A DNA stretch of 64,000 bases from Pseudomonadota bacterium (GTDB taxonomy: Bacteria; Pseudomonadota; Alphaproteobacteria; Rhizobiales; Rhizobiaceae). Position 1 is the stretch's first letter, and each line of letters starts with the position of its first letter. Both the position numbers and the translations under genes were made by a program. Shown in pieces: positions 18,128-25,889 of the stretch. The stretch is taken from positions 1 to 64,000 of the forward strand of contig JAEXYH010000027.1 in assembly GCA_023451735.1 (NCBI GenBank), read 5' to 3'. The notes beneath the pieces were generated by a model that was not told where the DNA came from, did not search any database, and saw nothing but the letters and a program-made list of their open reading frames with translations.

Positions 18128-18143
18128 TGTAATCCTCACTACA
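18128..18143. promoter_or_regulatory. Operator-like site 2 for the BdcR-like repressor
   Basis: TGTAATCCTCACTACA, the second copy of the TGTA-N8-TACA site, 36 bases upstream of the bdcA ATG and well placed to block its promoter. Confidence 0.6.
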
Positions 18144-18178
18144 TTAAACCTCAAGCCTCATTAACGGGAGACATCGCA

Positions 18179-18892
18179 ATGACAGACTTCCATGGAAAAA
18201 AGGTATTGGTTCTAGGCGGCAGTCGCGGCATCGGAGCCGCCATCGTTCGCCGCTTCGCAAATGACGGTGCCAAGGTGATATTCACCTATGCCGGTTCGAA
18301 AGATGCGGCGAATGCGCTTGCGACAGAGACCGGTGCGGAGGCCGTCAAATCCGACGCCAGCGACCGTTCGCAGACGATCGCTACGGTCAAGGGCGCGGGC
18401 GCGCTGGATGTATTGGTCGTCAATGCCGGGACGCTGGTGCTCGGCGATCCGTTGGAGACTGACCCCGATGCCGTCGACCGGATGATCGACATCAATGTGC
18501 GCGCACCCTATCACGCCTCCGTGGAAGCCGCCCGCCAGATGAATGATGGCGGCCGTATCATCATCATCGGCTCGGTGAATGGCGACCGCATGCCATTTGC
18601 TGGTGGCGCCGCATACGCACTGACGAAATCTGCCGTGCAGGGTATGGCGCGTGGTCTGGCCCGCGATTTCGGTCCGCGCAACATCACGATCAACGTGATC
18701 CAGCCCGGCCCGACCGATACCGACATGAACCCGGCAGACGGGCCGATGAAGGAGACGATGCACAGCTTCATGGCCCTGAAGCGCCATGGCCGACCGGAAG
18801 ACATCGCTGGCCTCGCCGCCTTTCTGGCAGGCCCCGAAGGCGGCTTCATGACCGGCGCAATGCATACGATTGACGGCGGCATGGCCGCCTGA
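18179..18892 (+). CDS. bdcA: BdcA-like short-chain dehydrogenase
   Basis: 237 residues. Glycine loop VLGGSRGIGAAIVRRFANDGA, then FTYAGSKDAANALA, VVNAG, APYHASVEAARQM, GSVNGDRMP, active-site YALTKSA (YxxxK) and the C-terminal TGAMHTIDGGM. Several stretches match E. coli BdcA (YjgI) almost word for word as I remember it. BdcA was reported to bind cyclic-di-GMP and promote biofilm dispersal in E. coli; its enzymatic substrate is unclear. The divergent BdcR-like gene and the shared operator-like sites support the assignment. Start ATG 18179; the region before it (AACGGGAGACATCGCA) supplies a purine stretch. Confidence 0.88.
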   Translation: MTDFHGKKVLVLGGSRGIGAAIVRRFANDGAKVIFTYAGSKDAANALATETGAEAVKSDASDRSQTIATVKGAGALDVLVVNAGTLVLGDPLETDPDAVDRMIDINVRAPYHASVEAARQMNDGGRIIIIGSVNGDRMPFAGGAAYALTKSAVQGMARGLARDFGPRNITINVIQPGPTDTDMNPADGPMKETMHSFMALKRHGRPEDIAGLAAFLAGPEGGFMTGAMHTIDGGMAA

Positions 18893-18922
18893 CCGGCGAG
18901 AACGAAAGCCGCATCCAATGAC

Positions 18923-18944
18923 CCGGCGCGTCTCCCCGCGCCGG
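18923..18944 (+). terminator. Hairpin after bdcA, possible terminator
   Basis: Perfect 8-bp stem CCGGCGCG/CGCGCCGG with loop TCTCCC, about 30 bases past the bdcA stop. No T tract follows, so it may act poorly or only protect the 3' end. Confidence 0.4.
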
Positions 18945-19251
18945 CTATCCCGAAAAAATGAACGGGAGCAGGATGCAATTCCAGCTTCAATCGGCTATAG
19001 GGCTCAGCCATGGACAGCCGATTGCGTGTGTCCGGCCTGACGAGTCGATCAAGATCGGCGACGACATCGGACCGGACGTTCCACATTCATGGTCGAGAGA
19101 TGACCGCGCCCCGCAACAAACCGGGGACGCCTGACCACGCCATCACGCACATGTTCCGTTTTCCGCCGTTCCCGTCCCGGGGCGGCATTTTTTGTTTTCC
19201 CTTTCACTCACAGAAGGAATGGCCTCCAGAGACGGCAGGCCGCTTGTCATC
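18945..19251 (+). other. Structured region upstream of the TerC-type gene
   Basis: About 300 bases with no gene. It contains a stem GCGCCCCG (19106-19113) with CGGGG-A-CGC (19122-19130), and a second hairpin CCGCC (19163-19167) / GGCGG (19181-19185) followed by a T run (19188-19193), which looks like an intrinsic terminator or attenuator ahead of terC. TerC relatives are often under the manganese-sensing yybP-ykoY riboswitch, but I cannot find that motif's conserved GGGGAGUA core here. Confidence 0.4.
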
Positions 19252-20829
19252 ATGATATTCGAATGGATGTCCGACCCCGCCGCATGGGCGGGTCTCGCCA
19301 CCCTTATTGTTCTTGAAATCGTTCTCGGCATCGACAATCTCGTGTTCATCGCGATCCTTGCCGACAAACTACCCGAACATCAGCGCGAAAAGGCACGCCT
19401 GATCGGTCTCAGCCTTGCGCTCATCATGCGCCTCATCCTGCTTGCCTCCGTGGCCTGGATCGTGACGCTGACGGCACCGCTCTTCACCGTTGCCGGTCTC
19501 GAAATTTCCGGTCGCGACCTGATCCTGCTGTTCGGCGGTGTGTTCCTCCTGTTCAAGGGCACGATGGAACTGCACGAGCGCCTTGAAGGCCATTCCAGTC
19601 CGAAGGAAGGCAAGATCGAACACGCCGTCTTCTGGCAGGTTCTGGTCCAGATCGTCGTGCTCGATGCAGTCTTCTCGCTCGACAGCGTCATTACCGCCGT
19701 CGGCATGGTGCAGCATCTTTCGGTCATGATGATTGCCGTCATCGTCGCCGTCGGCGTCATGCTTGTGTGCTCGAAGCCGCTGATGGCCTTCGTTTCCAAA
19801 CATCCGACCGTGGTCATTCTCTGCCTCGGCTTTTTGATGATGATCGGTTTCTCGCTGATCGTTGAAGGCCTCGGTTTCCATATCCCGAAGGGTTATCTCT
19901 ACGCCGCGATCGGCTTCTCAGTGCTGATCGAAGCCTTCAACCAGATCGGCCGCCGCAACCGCGAGCGCTTCATGTCGACCGGCGATCTGCGCGAACGTAC
20001 GGCAAGCGCCGTTCTCTCCCTGCTCGGCAGCCGTCGCGGCGAGAGCTCGCTCGGCGAAACCGCCGACGTGATCGCCGAGCGCGCGTCGGAAAACGAGCTG
20101 TTCACCCCTGTCGAGCATGAGATGATCGAAAGCGTGCTGACGCTTGCAGATCGCCCGGCGAAATCCGTCATGACCCATCGTCTCGATATCGACTGGCTTG
20201 ATATCGAGGACAGCGACGAGGAATTGCGCCGCAAGGTTCTGGAATCGGGCCACTCCCGCTTCCCGATCGCTCGCGGCAGTCTCGACGAATTCCTTGGTGT
20301 CGCACTCGCCAAGGATCTGCTGCGCGACTTCATCGAGACCGGCAAGATCGATTTCGAACGTTCGCTGCGTCAGCCGCTGGTCGTGCATGAAAGCGTCAAT
20401 GCGCTACGCCTGCTCGAACAGTTGCGTCAGTCTCCGTTACAGGTGGCGATCGTTCTCGATGAATATGGATCAGTCGAAGGCATGGTCACAGCAACGGACC
20501 TGCTCGAAGCCATCGCCGGTGACTTTGCCGATGATGATGAGGAGCAATTGACCGTGGAGCGTGGCGAGGACGGCTCGCTTCTGGTCGATGGCTGGATCGA
20601 CATCCGCCACATATCGAGGCTCCTCGACAGCGATCTCGTCGACGATGCCGACCGCTACTCGACACTGGCCGGCCTCATCCTCTGGCGCCTCGGCCATCTG
20701 CCGGCACAGGGCGAAACATTTACCTTTGGCGGGCTCACTTACGAGGTCGTCTCGCTCGACGGCCGCAACATCGATAAAGTGCGGATCAGAACCGCCTCAT
20801 CCGCCGAGGCTCTGGCGGAAACCGTCTAA
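19252..20829 (+). CDS. TerC-family membrane protein fused to CBS pair and CorC/HlyC domain
   Basis: 525 residues from ATG 19252 (MIFEWMSDPAAWAGL; an in-frame ATG at 19219 would add 11 residues). Residues about 10-235 form the TerC module with seven or so membrane segments and the signature EIVLGIDNLVFIAILA, repeated later as VVLDAVFSLDSVITAVGM, whose Asp residues are thought to bind metal. CBS domains (about 290-410) and a CorC_HlyC domain (about 425-510) follow, as in E. coli YegH/YoaE. TerC proteins take part in metal export, notably manganese during secretion in other bacteria; ion specificity here is unknown. Monocistronic with a clear terminator. Confidence 0.9.
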   Translation: MIFEWMSDPAAWAGLATLIVLEIVLGIDNLVFIAILADKLPEHQREKARLIGLSLALIMRLILLASVAWIVTLTAPLFTVAGLEISGRDLILLFGGVFLLFKGTMELHERLEGHSSPKEGKIEHAVFWQVLVQIVVLDAVFSLDSVITAVGMVQHLSVMMIAVIVAVGVMLVCSKPLMAFVSKHPTVVILCLGFLMMIGFSLIVEGLGFHIPKGYLYAAIGFSVLIEAFNQIGRRNRERFMSTGDLRERTASAVLSLLGSRRGESSLGETADVIAERASENELFTPVEHEMIESVLTLADRPAKSVMTHRLDIDWLDIEDSDEELRRKVLESGHSRFPIARGSLDEFLGVALAKDLLRDFIETGKIDFERSLRQPLVVHESVNALRLLEQLRQSPLQVAIVLDEYGSVEGMVTATDLLEAIAGDFADDDEEQLTVERGEDGSLLVDGWIDIRHISRLLDSDLVDDADRYSTLAGLILWRLGHLPAQGETFTFGGLTYEVVSLDGRNIDKVRIRTASSAEALAETV

Positions 20830-20851
20830 GCAATCATCCGGAAACAACAAT

Positions 20852-20879
20852 GCCGCGGAACTCGATTCCGCGGCGTTTT
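20852..20879 (+). terminator. Rho-independent terminator of the TerC-type gene
   Basis: Perfect 9-bp stem GCCGCGGAA (20852-20860) / TTCCGCGGC (20866-20874), loop CTCGA, then GTTTTC. Confidence 0.88.
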
Positions 20880-20898
20880 CATTCGTTGCCCTTAAACA

Positions 20899-21309
20899 TC
20901 ATGCGCTTTGGCGACGGGCTTCCCTGCCTGCACGCTCCTTGGCTTTCAACATATTTCCGACAGTTGAAAGCAACATGGCTGCGGTGCAGGGCTTTGCCAG
21001 CCGATGCGCCACGTCCGGCAGTCCGGAGAGATCACGGGCACTGCGGGCAGACGATACGATGATGCTGATTTTTGGCGCGCATTCGGCGACCATCTTGGCG
21101 AGATCGATGCCGTTCAGTCCGCCGGGCATGTCGATATCGGTCAGGACAAGGTCGATATGCTCATGCTGGCCGAGCTTGCCGACGGCTTCCAGAACGCTTG
21201 CGGCTTCCAGCACCGCATAACCTGCATCCTCAAGCGTATCAGCGATGGTGAAGCGGATCAGAGCCTCATCCTCTACGACCAGAATCGTCTTCTGCCGGAA
21301 GCTATCCAT
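20899..21309 (-). CDS. Stand-alone response regulator receiver protein
   Basis: 136 residues, one REC domain and no output domain. The acidic pocket is VVEDEA (Glu13, Asp14), the phosphoacceptor is Asp58 in LVLTDIDMPGG, and the conserved Thr/Ser and Lys are in IIVSSARS and RLAKPC. It resembles the CheY-like or general-stress-associated lone receivers common in rhizobia. No kinase gene is adjacent, so its partner is unknown. Transcribed opposite to the TerC gene, convergent with it. Confidence 0.88.
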   Translation of the reverse strand: MDSFRQKTILVVEDEALIRFTIADTLEDAGYAVLEAASVLEAVGKLGQHEHIDLVLTDIDMPGGLNGIDLAKMVAECAPKISIIVSSARSARDLSGLPDVAHRLAKPCTAAMLLSTVGNMLKAKERAGREARRQSA

Positions 21310-21444
21310 GTGCGATGTCCTTGTTCAACAACCCGGATATCAACGCATAAGTCTTGGAAAGGATTGCGGCAGGACCTGTGCCAATTCGAAACATGTTTAA
21401 TAGAATGCTAACGAACGGATTAACGACGTCCAAGGCAGGCCTTG

Positions 21445-22365
21445 TCAGTCCGCCCATTCCGGATCGCCGGTAAACACGATGGTCAGCCAGCGGTCAGGCC
21501 CCTCGCCGCCGATCGCCTCGCCGATCTCATCGCGGATCGCGTCCCATTGCGAAAGGTGGCGCGGCGGCCAGTCTGACGGCGCGATGAAGAAGAGTTCGAT
21601 CTGCCTTCCCCGCCCGACACGCGCGACATAGGCACGATAGGACAGGAAGCCATGACGTTCGACGATCGCCTCGGCAACCGCGTCAACATGCTGTTTCAGC
21701 TCGACCGGCGTCACCAGAAGGATATCGGCCACCGCCTGGCGCACATTCGCAAGCGGCACGGGAGCGATGATCAGGCAGATGACGGCCAGAGCGCCCGGAT
21801 CGATATAAGGGCTCAGCCATTCGTATGGCGTTCCCTCAATCGCATGTCCGATGGCGAAAGCCACGAGCAGCGCCGAGGTCAGCGCAGCTGTCATCGCCCA
21901 GGCCTGGCTATCGAGCGCGACGAAGCCGGATTTCAGGTTGCGATTGGCGCGGCGGCAGAACAGCCACATGGCCAGTGACACGGTAACCGTGACGATCGTG
22001 AAGATGACCGCCGGACCGAAATCAATTGGCCGCCCGCCCGACATCAGGCTGCCAACGGCGCTGATGAAGGCATAGATCGCCGCGCCCATCAGCAGCGTGC
22101 CGTTGAGGCCGAGCACCATCGGCTCCAGATGCCAGAAGCCAACGCTGAAGCGATCGATCAGCTTTCCCGTCGCTGTTGGCTGAGCCGAGGTCATGATCAG
22201 TCGTGACACAAGCAGCGCCAGAAGCGTCATGAACGCATCGGTCAGGGAGTAGAAGCCATCGAAGACGATGGCGAAAGAGCCGGACACGAGGCCGACGGTA
22301 ATGCCGAATGCAGCCAATAAGGCCGTGACGGCGATGGACAGCCGAAGAAGTGACTGCTCGCTCAC
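21445..22365 (-). CDS. Cation diffusion facilitator / cation efflux protein
   Basis: 306 residues from a GTG at 22365, preceded by GGAGAA; the upstream extension of the reading frame runs through a repeat-like intergenic region and is not protein-like. Six predicted membrane helices (LSIAVTALLAAFGITVGLVSG, FMTLLALLVSRLIM, AAIYAFISAVGSLM and others). Metal-site acidic residues appear in FDGFYSLTDAFM and in the helix-5 stretch SQAWAMTAALTSALLVAF, and the C-terminus is a short cytosolic domain (ELFFIAPSDWPPRHL). The first matches DxxxD of CDF exporters, but the helix-5 motif is weak. Substrate cannot be told. Confidence 0.8.
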   Translation of the reverse strand: MSEQSLLRLSIAVTALLAAFGITVGLVSGSFAIVFDGFYSLTDAFMTLLALLVSRLIMTSAQPTATGKLIDRFSVGFWHLEPMVLGLNGTLLMGAAIYAFISAVGSLMSGGRPIDFGPAVIFTIVTVTVSLAMWLFCRRANRNLKSGFVALDSQAWAMTAALTSALLVAFAIGHAIEGTPYEWLSPYIDPGALAVICLIIAPVPLANVRQAVADILLVTPVELKQHVDAVAEAIVERHGFLSYRAYVARVGRGRQIELFFIAPSDWPPRHLSQWDAIRDEIGEAIGGEGPDRWLTIVFTGDPEWAD

Positions 22366-22430
22366 GGGAATTCTCCACTGAAACAGAGGCCCACGCCTCT
22401 GCCCCTTCTCTGATTTTCTCTCGGCAGCCT

Positions 22431-22550
22431 GCGCCCCCCCTTGCCTGCCGGCCATCTCCCCCACAAGAGGGAAAAACCTGCTGCAACCGCCCTGGCTCAC
22501 CTGAGCCGCGATGGCATGATGCCCCTTGCGGGAGAGATTGGGAGGGTCTT
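22431..22550. repeat. RIME-like palindromic intergenic repeat (degenerate)
   Basis: The stretch CCCCCCCTTGCCTGCCGGCC-ATCTCCCCCACAAGAGGG and, about 80 bases on, GCGGGAGAGATTGGGAGGG are partly complementary and resemble the Rhizobium intergenic mosaic elements (RIME) scattered in rhizobial genomes. It fills most of the gap between the CDF gene and the sulfhydrylase gene. Assignment rests on memory of the repeat; it could be verified by copy number in the genome. Confidence 0.5.
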
Positions 22551-22624
22551 GCTCAGGACCGCTCAGCCAGCCGATAGCGGCTGACCATGTCGAAATGATT
22601 ACATGAGCGGCCTCTATAAAAGCG

Positions 22625-23911
22625 TCAGGCCACTTTCGCCAGTGCCTGCTCGATATCCGCAACGATATCCGCGGCGTCCTCGATGCCGATCGACAGGCGC
22701 ACGACGTCCGGCCCCGCGCCAGCCGCAATTTGCTGTTCCTCCGTCAACTGCCGGTGCGTGGTCGATGCCGGGTGGATGACGAGCGAGCGGGTATCGCCGA
22801 TATTGGCGAGATGCGAGAAGAGCTGCAGTCCTTCGACAAAGCTCTTGCCGACTTCGTATCCGCCCTCAATGCCGAAGGTGAAGACCGAGCCTGCGCCCTT
22901 CGGCGAATAATGCTGCTGCAGCAGATGATTGGGGTCATCCTTTAGTCCGGCATAATTGACCCAGGCGATTTTAGGATGCTGCTTCAGCCATTTGGCGACG
23001 GCCAGCGCATTATCGCAATGTTTCTGCATCCGAAGCGGCAAGGTCTCGATGCCGGTCTGGATCATGAAGGCGTTGAAGGGTGAGATTGCTGGCCCAAGAT
23101 CGCGCAGCCCCAAGACCCGGGCGGCGATCGCGAAGGCGATGTTGCCAAAAGTCTCGTGCAGGACGATTCCGCCATATTCCGGCCGAGGCTGCGACATCAT
23201 CGGATATTTGCCGGATTTCGACCAATCGAAGGTTCCGCCATCGACCAGAATGCCTCCCATCGAATTGCCGTGACCGCCGAGGAATTTTGTCAGGGAATGG
23301 ACGACGATATCAGCGCCATGTTCCAAAGGCCGCAGCAGATAGGGACTTGCCATTGTATTGTCGACGATCAGCGGCAGGCCGTGGCGATGGGCGATGTCGG
23401 CAATTGCGGAAATATCGACAAACGTGCCGCCCGGATTGGCGAGGCTTTCGATGAAGATCGCGCGCGTCTCCGCATCGATCGCATCTTCAAAGCTTGCCGG
23501 ATCATCGGTATCGGCCCAGCGTACACGCCAGTCGAAATTCTTGAAGGCGTGACCGAACTGATTGATCGAACCACCGTAGAGCCTTCTGGCTGCGACGAAA
23601 TTCGCACCGGGCTGCATGATTGTATGGAAGATCAGCATCTGGGCCGCGTGACCGGATGCGACGGCAAGCGCCGCCGTGCCGCCTTCCAGCGCCGCCACCC
23701 TCTCCTCCAGCACCGCCTGGGTCGGATTCATGATGCGCGTGTAGATGTTGCCGAACTGCTGGAGGCCGAAGAGTGCCGCCGCATGATCGGCATCGTTGAA
23801 GACGAAAGAAGTCGTCTGGTAGATCGGCGTCGCCCGCGCTCCGGTCGTTGGGTCAGGTGCCGCACCGGCATGAACTGCGAGTGTGGAAAATCCCGGATTT
23901 AACGGCGGCAT
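22625..23911 (-). CDS. metY: O-acetylhomoserine sulfhydrylase / aminocarboxypropyltransferase
   Basis: 428 residues, a PLP-dependent Cys/Met-metabolism enzyme. Motifs: TPIYQTTSFVFNDADHAAAL, YTRIMNPTQAVLEERVAALEGG, IFIESLANPGG, VVDNT-type LPLIVDNTMASPYL, and the PLP lysine in VHSLTKFLGGHG. The insertion around KYPMMSQPRPEYGG distinguishes the MetY class from shorter cystathionine enzymes. It makes homocysteine from O-acetylhomoserine and sulfide. GGGAGGA precedes the ATG closely. It is monocistronic. The leader was checked for a SAM-II riboswitch, common before such genes in this group, without a convincing match. Confidence 0.92.
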   Translation of the reverse strand: MPPLNPGFSTLAVHAGAAPDPTTGARATPIYQTTSFVFNDADHAAALFGLQQFGNIYTRIMNPTQAVLEERVAALEGGTAALAVASGHAAQMLIFHTIMQPGANFVAARRLYGGSINQFGHAFKNFDWRVRWADTDDPASFEDAIDAETRAIFIESLANPGGTFVDISAIADIAHRHGLPLIVDNTMASPYLLRPLEHGADIVVHSLTKFLGGHGNSMGGILVDGGTFDWSKSGKYPMMSQPRPEYGGIVLHETFGNIAFAIAARVLGLRDLGPAISPFNAFMIQTGIETLPLRMQKHCDNALAVAKWLKQHPKIAWVNYAGLKDDPNHLLQQHYSPKGAGSVFTFGIEGGYEVGKSFVEGLQLFSHLANIGDTRSLVIHPASTTHRQLTEEQQIAAGAGPDVVRLSIGIEDAADIVADIEQALAKVA

Positions 23912-24028
23912 GAAATCCTCCCGAAATATGAACTGATTTTATCTTGTTGCAGCAAAGCGCGGACGTTGACGGGGATCAAGGAATATAATTCTGCCCGGCG
24001 CATCTTTCACAAAACGAAGGAGGTAGTC

Positions 24029-24457
24029 ATGGGAAGGATGGCATTCGAGGAACATACAAGTCTTTCGCGACGGTTTTTAAGCTGGTGCGCGGAAGCATGG
24101 TCGGCCGCAGCCGAAGCCGAAGAGATCGCGATGCTGGATGAGGAGACGATCCGGCAGATTTCCAAAGACTGCGCGATCGCGCCGGATGATCTGTTGCAGC
24201 TGGTCAAGGCAGGACCACACGCCGCCGATGAAATGATCGAGATGATGCATGCCCTCAACATCGATCAGAGCGACGTCGCCGTGCTGCATCCCGCTCTATA
24301 CCGGGAAATGCAGGTGACCTGCAGCAAATGCAGATCCAAGAACCGGTGTCGCCACGACCTAGAAGCAGAAGTCGCCGGCCAGGAATTCGCAGGCTATTGC
24401 GGCAATGCGGCAAGTCTCAACACGATGCGTGCCGACCCCGAACTCCTGCAAGGCTGA
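24029..24457 (+). CDS. DUF6455-like cysteine-rich small protein
   Basis: 142 residues from ATG 24029, which has an ideal AAGGAGGT ribosome site (24017-24024); the longer frame starting at 23966 lacks one. A helical N-terminal part (LSRRFLSWCAEAWSAAAEAEEIAML) precedes a small helical domain (IAPDDLLQLVKAGPHAADEM) and a C-terminal motif CSKCRSKNRCRHD...GYCGNA. The Cys spacing (CxxC...C...C plus His) suggests metal or iron-sulfur binding. Family function is unknown to me beyond the domain name, which is itself tentative. Convergent with the following CoA-binding gene, stops 6 bases apart. Confidence 0.72.
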   Translation: MGRMAFEEHTSLSRRFLSWCAEAWSAAAEAEEIAMLDEETIRQISKDCAIAPDDLLQLVKAGPHAADEMIEMMHALNIDQSDVAVLHPALYREMQVTCSKCRSKNRCRHDLEAEVAGQEFAGYCGNAASLNTMRADPELLQG

Positions 24458-24463
24458 CGCTTG

Positions 24464-24892
24464 TCAGCCGACAAGCCTCGGATATTCGATCGCCGGGCAG
24501 CGGTTCATTACCACTTTTATGCCTGCCGCTTCGGCCTTGGCGGCGGCGGAATCATCGCGCACGCCGAGCTGTCCCCAGATCGCAGCCGGCTGAGTTTCCA
24601 GCGCCAGCGTCTCATCGACGATCCCATCCAGATATTCCGGCGCGCGAAAGACGTCGATCAGGTCGATCGGCTCCGGAACGTCTGCAAGTGTCGCATAGGT
24701 CTTCTGGCCGAGGATTTCCTTGCCCGCCTGCCCCGGATTGACGGGATAGACCGTATAACCGCGTTCGAGCAGGAAACGCATGACGCCATGGCTTGGCCGA
24801 TCGGGCTTGGGAGATGCTCCCAGCAGTGCAATCGTGCGGGTCTCCTTCAGGATACCGGCGATATAGTCATCTTCATAGCGGTCATGGTTCAT
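24464..24892 (-). CDS. CoA-binding domain protein (YccU-like)
   Basis: 142 residues from ATG 24892, with GGGAGAG upstream. A Rossmann-like CoA_binding_2 domain covers nearly all of it: TIALLGASPKPDRPSHGVMRFLLERGYTVYPVNPG, then EPIDLIDVFRAPE and AIWGQLGVRDD, ending VVMNRCPAIEYPRL, which is the family hallmark. It resembles the nucleotide-binding part of succinyl-CoA synthetase alpha but lacks catalysis; the cellular role is unknown. Confidence 0.88.
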   Translation of the reverse strand: MNHDRYEDDYIAGILKETRTIALLGASPKPDRPSHGVMRFLLERGYTVYPVNPGQAGKEILGQKTYATLADVPEPIDLIDVFRAPEYLDGIVDETLALETQPAAIWGQLGVRDDSAAAKAEAAGIKVVMNRCPAIEYPRLVG

Positions 24893-25307
24893 ATAGGGCT
24901 CTCCCAGCACTGCTCTGCGCCTATTCAATCGTCTGTCTCGATTATGTAGTCCTTCAGAGCCGCTGTCGCCAATATCTGCGGGGATGGTATCGGCGCTTCA
25001 CATGGTCTCTAGGGGCCGCTTGCCGATAACCCGGCGCAGCTGCATCCTTTGTTGCGGGAAGATTCCAGCTTTGTTCCCGGCATATTAGGCGCATCTTATA
25101 ATTTAATGAGGTCTTACTAATATTATTCAAATAGCGCTTGTTCCATCTTCCCGCGATACCGGAAGATCCCGGCTGTTCAGCCAAAACAAATTTGTGGTAT
25201 TAAATTACCATCTAGGCAAAGCATTGTTTTAATTGAATTTATTTTTCAGCCAACGAAACCACTAAAGTTGACCGCTTCCGCTCATCACGTTATAAGCGCG
25301 CCAGATT
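24893..25307. other. AT-rich intergenic region upstream of rplM
   Basis: Over 400 bases without a gene. Two inverted repeats stand out: ATCTTCC (25145-25151) with GGAAGAT (25161-25167), and TGGTA (25195-25199) with TACCA (25206-25210) around TTAAAT. The 25090-25260 segment is markedly AT-rich, as expected for strong ribosomal-protein promoters, but I cannot fix a -35/-10 pair. Confidence 0.45.
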
Positions 25308-25402
25308 GCGGACCTTAACGGGGCCGCTTTCTTTTTGGCGCCGACAAGGCAGCCAATACAAGCAACAAGAAACGCCCCGGCGACCAGTTTCTGGCCTCGG
25401 GG
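25308..25402 (+). promoter_or_regulatory. Possible structured leader of rplM-rpsI mRNA
   Basis: Two hairpins precede rplM. The first pairs GCGG (25308-25311) with CCGC (25324-25327) and is followed by TTTCTTTTT, like an attenuator. The second pairs CCCCG (25375-25379) with CGGGG (25398-25402) and CCAG (25384-25387) with CTGG (25391-25394), ending about 20 bases before the ATG. Autoregulation of such operons by a product protein is known in other bacteria (L13 leader in Firmicutes); here it is inference. Confidence 0.35.
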
Positions 25403-25422
25403 ATCAAACGAAAGAGAAAACC

Positions 25423-25887
25423 ATGTCTACCTTCGTTCAGAAGCCTGCAGAGGTGGAGAAGAAGTGGGTGATCATCGACGCCGAAGGGCTCGTTGTCGGC
25501 CGCCTCGCCACCCTCGTTGCCAACCGTCTGCGCGGCAAGCACAAGGCTACCTACACCCCTCACGTTGACGACGGCGACAACGTCATCATCATCAACGCTG
25601 AAAAGTGCGTCCTGACCGGCAAGAAGTACACCGACAAGAAGTACTACTGGCACACCGGTTACCCGGGCGGCATCAAGGAACGTACCGCACGCGCCATCAT
25701 CGAAGGCCGCTTCCCGGAGCGCGTTCTCGAAAAGGCTGTCGAGCGCATGATCCCGCGCGGCCCGCTCGGCCGTCGTCAGCTGAAGAACCTGCGCGTTTAC
25801 GCTGGTTCCAACCATCCCCATGAAGCACAGCAGCCGGTCGCTCTCGACGTGGCTTCGCTGAACAGCAAGAACGTAAGGAGCGCCTGA
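25423..25887 (+). CDS. rplM: 50S ribosomal protein L13 (uL13)
   Basis: 154 residues from ATG 25423 (MSTFVQKPAEVEKKWVIIDA). Conserved stretches GLVVGRLATLVANRLRGKHK, YYWHTGYPGGIKERTA, VERMIPRGPLGRRQLKNLRVYAGSNHPHEAQQP. The reading frame is open further upstream, but that part covers the leader hairpins and is not L13-like. First gene of the conserved rplM-rpsI pair; only two bases separate its stop from rpsI. Confidence 0.98.
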   Translation: MSTFVQKPAEVEKKWVIIDAEGLVVGRLATLVANRLRGKHKATYTPHVDDGDNVIIINAEKCVLTGKKYTDKKYYWHTGYPGGIKERTARAIIEGRFPERVLEKAVERMIPRGPLGRRQLKNLRVYAGSNHPHEAQQPVALDVASLNSKNVRSA

Positions 25888-25889
25888 TA

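Noticed and set aside
18945..19251. yybP-ykoY manganese riboswitch before terC
   Set aside because: Hairpins exist, but the conserved GGGGAGUA-type core and its paired loops are not found.
23912..24000. SAM-II riboswitch before the sulfhydrylase gene
   Set aside because: A GATAAA-like stretch and GCGC pair are present, but the conserved pseudoknot elements I know for SAM-II are not, and the spacing to the start is wrong.
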